DNA from: Roseovarius carneus
GTDB taxonomy: Bacteria > Pseudomonadota > Alphaproteobacteria > Rhodobacterales > Rhodobacteraceae
DNA length: 64,000 nt
Assembly (NCBI RefSeq): GCF_020141465.1
Contig: NZ_JAHSPD010000001.1
Span: 1,594,374 to 1,658,373 of the forward strand
Direction: 5' to 3'
Shown: one piece after another, positions 62,867 to 64,000 of the stretch
Position numbering within the stretch: position 1 is the first letter of the stretch
Layout: every line of letters begins with the position of its first letter
The notes under the pieces: generated by a model
Told to the model about the DNA's origin: nothing
What the model saw: the letters and a program-made list of their open reading frames with translations, nothing else
Database searches by the model: none
Made by a program: the position numbers and the translations under genes

Positions 62867-64000
62867 TTAGCTGTCTTCGCCGAAAACACGGGCAAAAATC
62901 GTGTCCACATGCTTGGTGTGATAGCCCAGATCGAATTTCTCCTCGATCTCATCGGCGCCAAGGGCGGCCACGACATCTGCGTCATTCAAAAGCTCTTGTT
63001 TGAAATCGCAGCGATGCTCCCAGACCTTCAGCGCGTTGCGCTGCACGTAAGTATAGGCATCCTCGCGGCTGACCCCCGCTTGGGTGAGGGCCAAAAGCAC
63101 CCGCTGGCTCATCACGAGGCCGGGGAATTTGTTCATGTTCTCAAGCATATTGTCGGGGAAGATCAGCATCTTGTCGATCACGCTGGTGAGACGCGCCAGC
63201 GCGAAATCAAGCGTGATCGTGGCATCGGGGCCGATCATCCGCTCCACGGAGGAATGCGAGATGTCCCGCTCATGCCAGAGGGCGACATTCTCCATCGCGG
63301 GGATGACGGCCGCGCGGACCATGCGGGCAAGGCCGGTGAGATTCTCGGTGAGCACGGGGTTCTTCTTGTGCGGCATGGCCGATGAGCCTTTTTGGCCCAT
63401 CGAGAAAAACTCAGCGCCTTCGAGCACTTCCGTACGCTGCATGTGACGGATTTCAATCGATACATTCTCGATGCTGGAGGCTACAACGCCTAGCGTGGCG
63501 AAGAACGCGGCATGACGGTCGCGCGGGATGACTTGCGTGCTGATTGGCTCGGGCACGAGGCCAAGCTTGTCGCAGACATGCTCCTCGACCGCAGGATCGA
63601 CATTTGCGAATGTGCCGACCGCGCCGGAAATGGCGCCCGTGGCCACCTCGGCCCGTGCATCGCGCATCCGCGAAAGGTTGCGGTCCATTTCGGCGTAAAA
63701 GCGCGCGAATGTGAGACCCATCGTGGTGGGCTCCGCATGGATGCCGTGGCTGCGCCCGATGCGAATTGTGTCTTTATGCTCAATCGCGCGGCGCTTGAGC
63801 GCGACTAGAAGCCCTTCGAGATCGGCGATAAGAAGATCGGCGGCGCGTGTCAGTTGCACGTTGAAACATGTGTCGAGTACGTCAGAACTGGTCATGCCCT
63901 GATGCACGAAACGGGCCTCGTCCGCGCCTACATGCTCGGCCAGATGGGTCAGGAAGGCGATGACGTCATGTTTGGTGACGGCCTCGATCTCATCAATGCG
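62867..64000 (-). CDS. purB: Adenylosuccinate lyase, N-terminus beyond the right edge
   Basis: 377 residues are visible, with the reading frame open at the right edge. Segments of the fumarase/aspartase superfamily: THLAEH and FVHQGMTSSDVLDT near the visible start, GRSHGIHAEPTTMG, and the signature GSSAMPHKKNP with the catalytic Ser loop. It cleaves SAICAR and adenylosuccinate in purine synthesis. About 55-60 residues are estimated missing from the N-terminus, given the usual 430-residue length. The 97 bases between it and the small secreted gene hold nothing notable. Confidence 0.95.
   Translation of the reverse strand, partial: RIDEIEAVTKHDVIAFLTHLAEHVGADEARFVHQGMTSSDVLDTCFNVQLTRAADLLIADLEGLLVALKRRAIEHKDTIRIGRSHGIHAEPTTMGLTFARFYAEMDRNLSRMRDARAEVATGAISGAVGTFANVDPAVEEHVCDKLGLVPEPISTQVIPRDRHAAFFATLGVVASSIENVSIEIRHMQRTEVLEGAEFFSMGQKGSSAMPHKKNPVLTENLTGLARMVRAAVIPAMENVALWHERDISHSSVERMIGPDATITLDFALARLTSVIDKMLIFPDNMLENMNKFPGLVMSQRVLLALTQAGVSREDAYTYVQRNALKVWEHRCDFKQELLNDADVVAALGADEIEEKFDLGYHTKHVDTIFARVFGEDS

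Noticed and set aside
1..64000. Search for CRISPR arrays, prophage, insertion sequences, tRNA and rRNA genes
   Set aside because: No regularly spaced repeats, transposase, integrase or phage structural genes, and no cloverleaf or rRNA-like sequence was seen by eye.

Overview
The window is a high-GC alphaproteobacterial chromosome segment, most likely from the marine Roseobacter group (Rhodobacterales). Reasons: gene order ybgC-tolQRAB-pal-cpoB-tilS-ftsH, a fused SecD-SecF next to an Mth938-like gene and ccmABCDG, TRAP transporters, CbiZ-type corrinoid salvage and BetI-like control of N-methyl-amine genes. I see no rRNA, tRNA, CRISPR array, phage or intact insertion sequence. Genes are tightly packed, often with ATGA, GTGA or TGATG overlaps.

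Layout. 1-11 kb: end of a solute-binding protein, the Tol-Pal envelope operon, tilS, ftsH, a Tam-like methyltransferase and a MOSC protein. 11.2-12.7 kb: a membrane-anchored LytTR regulator and pdeM. 12.8-21.6 kb, minus strand: a ten-gene run headed by a cobalamin riboswitch. It encodes a BtuB-type receptor, a BtuFCD-type ABC importer, CbiZ, an uncharacterised 344-residue protein and its own ExbB-ExbD-ExbD-TonB energiser. A decayed nnrS 3' end lies just upstream. 22.7-29.4 kb: a TRAP transporter, an amidase, a small membrane protein and two NAD(P)-type hydroxyacid dehydrogenases, probably one uptake-and-catabolism operon. 29.4-35.6 kb: an ABC1/UbiB-type kinase, a CIA30 protein and an RND efflux pair. 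35.6-39.1 kb, minus: a SitABCD-type Mn/Fe importer behind a Fur/Mur-like box.

39.2-47.1 kb is a catabolic island: a TMADH/DgcA-like flavin demethylase, two Rieske oxygenases, a cupin, a class III aminotransferase, a PMT-like methyltransferase and a BetI-like TetR regulator. Three near-identical palindromes (core GAGCGCTC) sit at its three promoter regions, so it looks like one self-contained regulon for an N-methylated compound. 47.4-54.3 kb: yajC-secDF, a TauE/SafE permease, an Mth938-like protein and ccmABCDG. 54.3-59.4 kb: an inverted repeat, acnA, a DUF1223 protein and a lipid A type acyltransferase. 59.4-64 kb, minus: a three-gene nitrile hydratase/thiocyanate hydrolase set with a split beta subunit, an isolated fliG, two small secreted proteins sharing a Cys motif, and purB running off the right edge.

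Most points worth following up are the B12 operon with its private TonB complex and unknown protein, the three-operator TetR regulon, and the split hydratase whose gene order and active-site motif resemble thiocyanate hydrolase. Functions come from motif recognition by eye; no alignment or database search was run.
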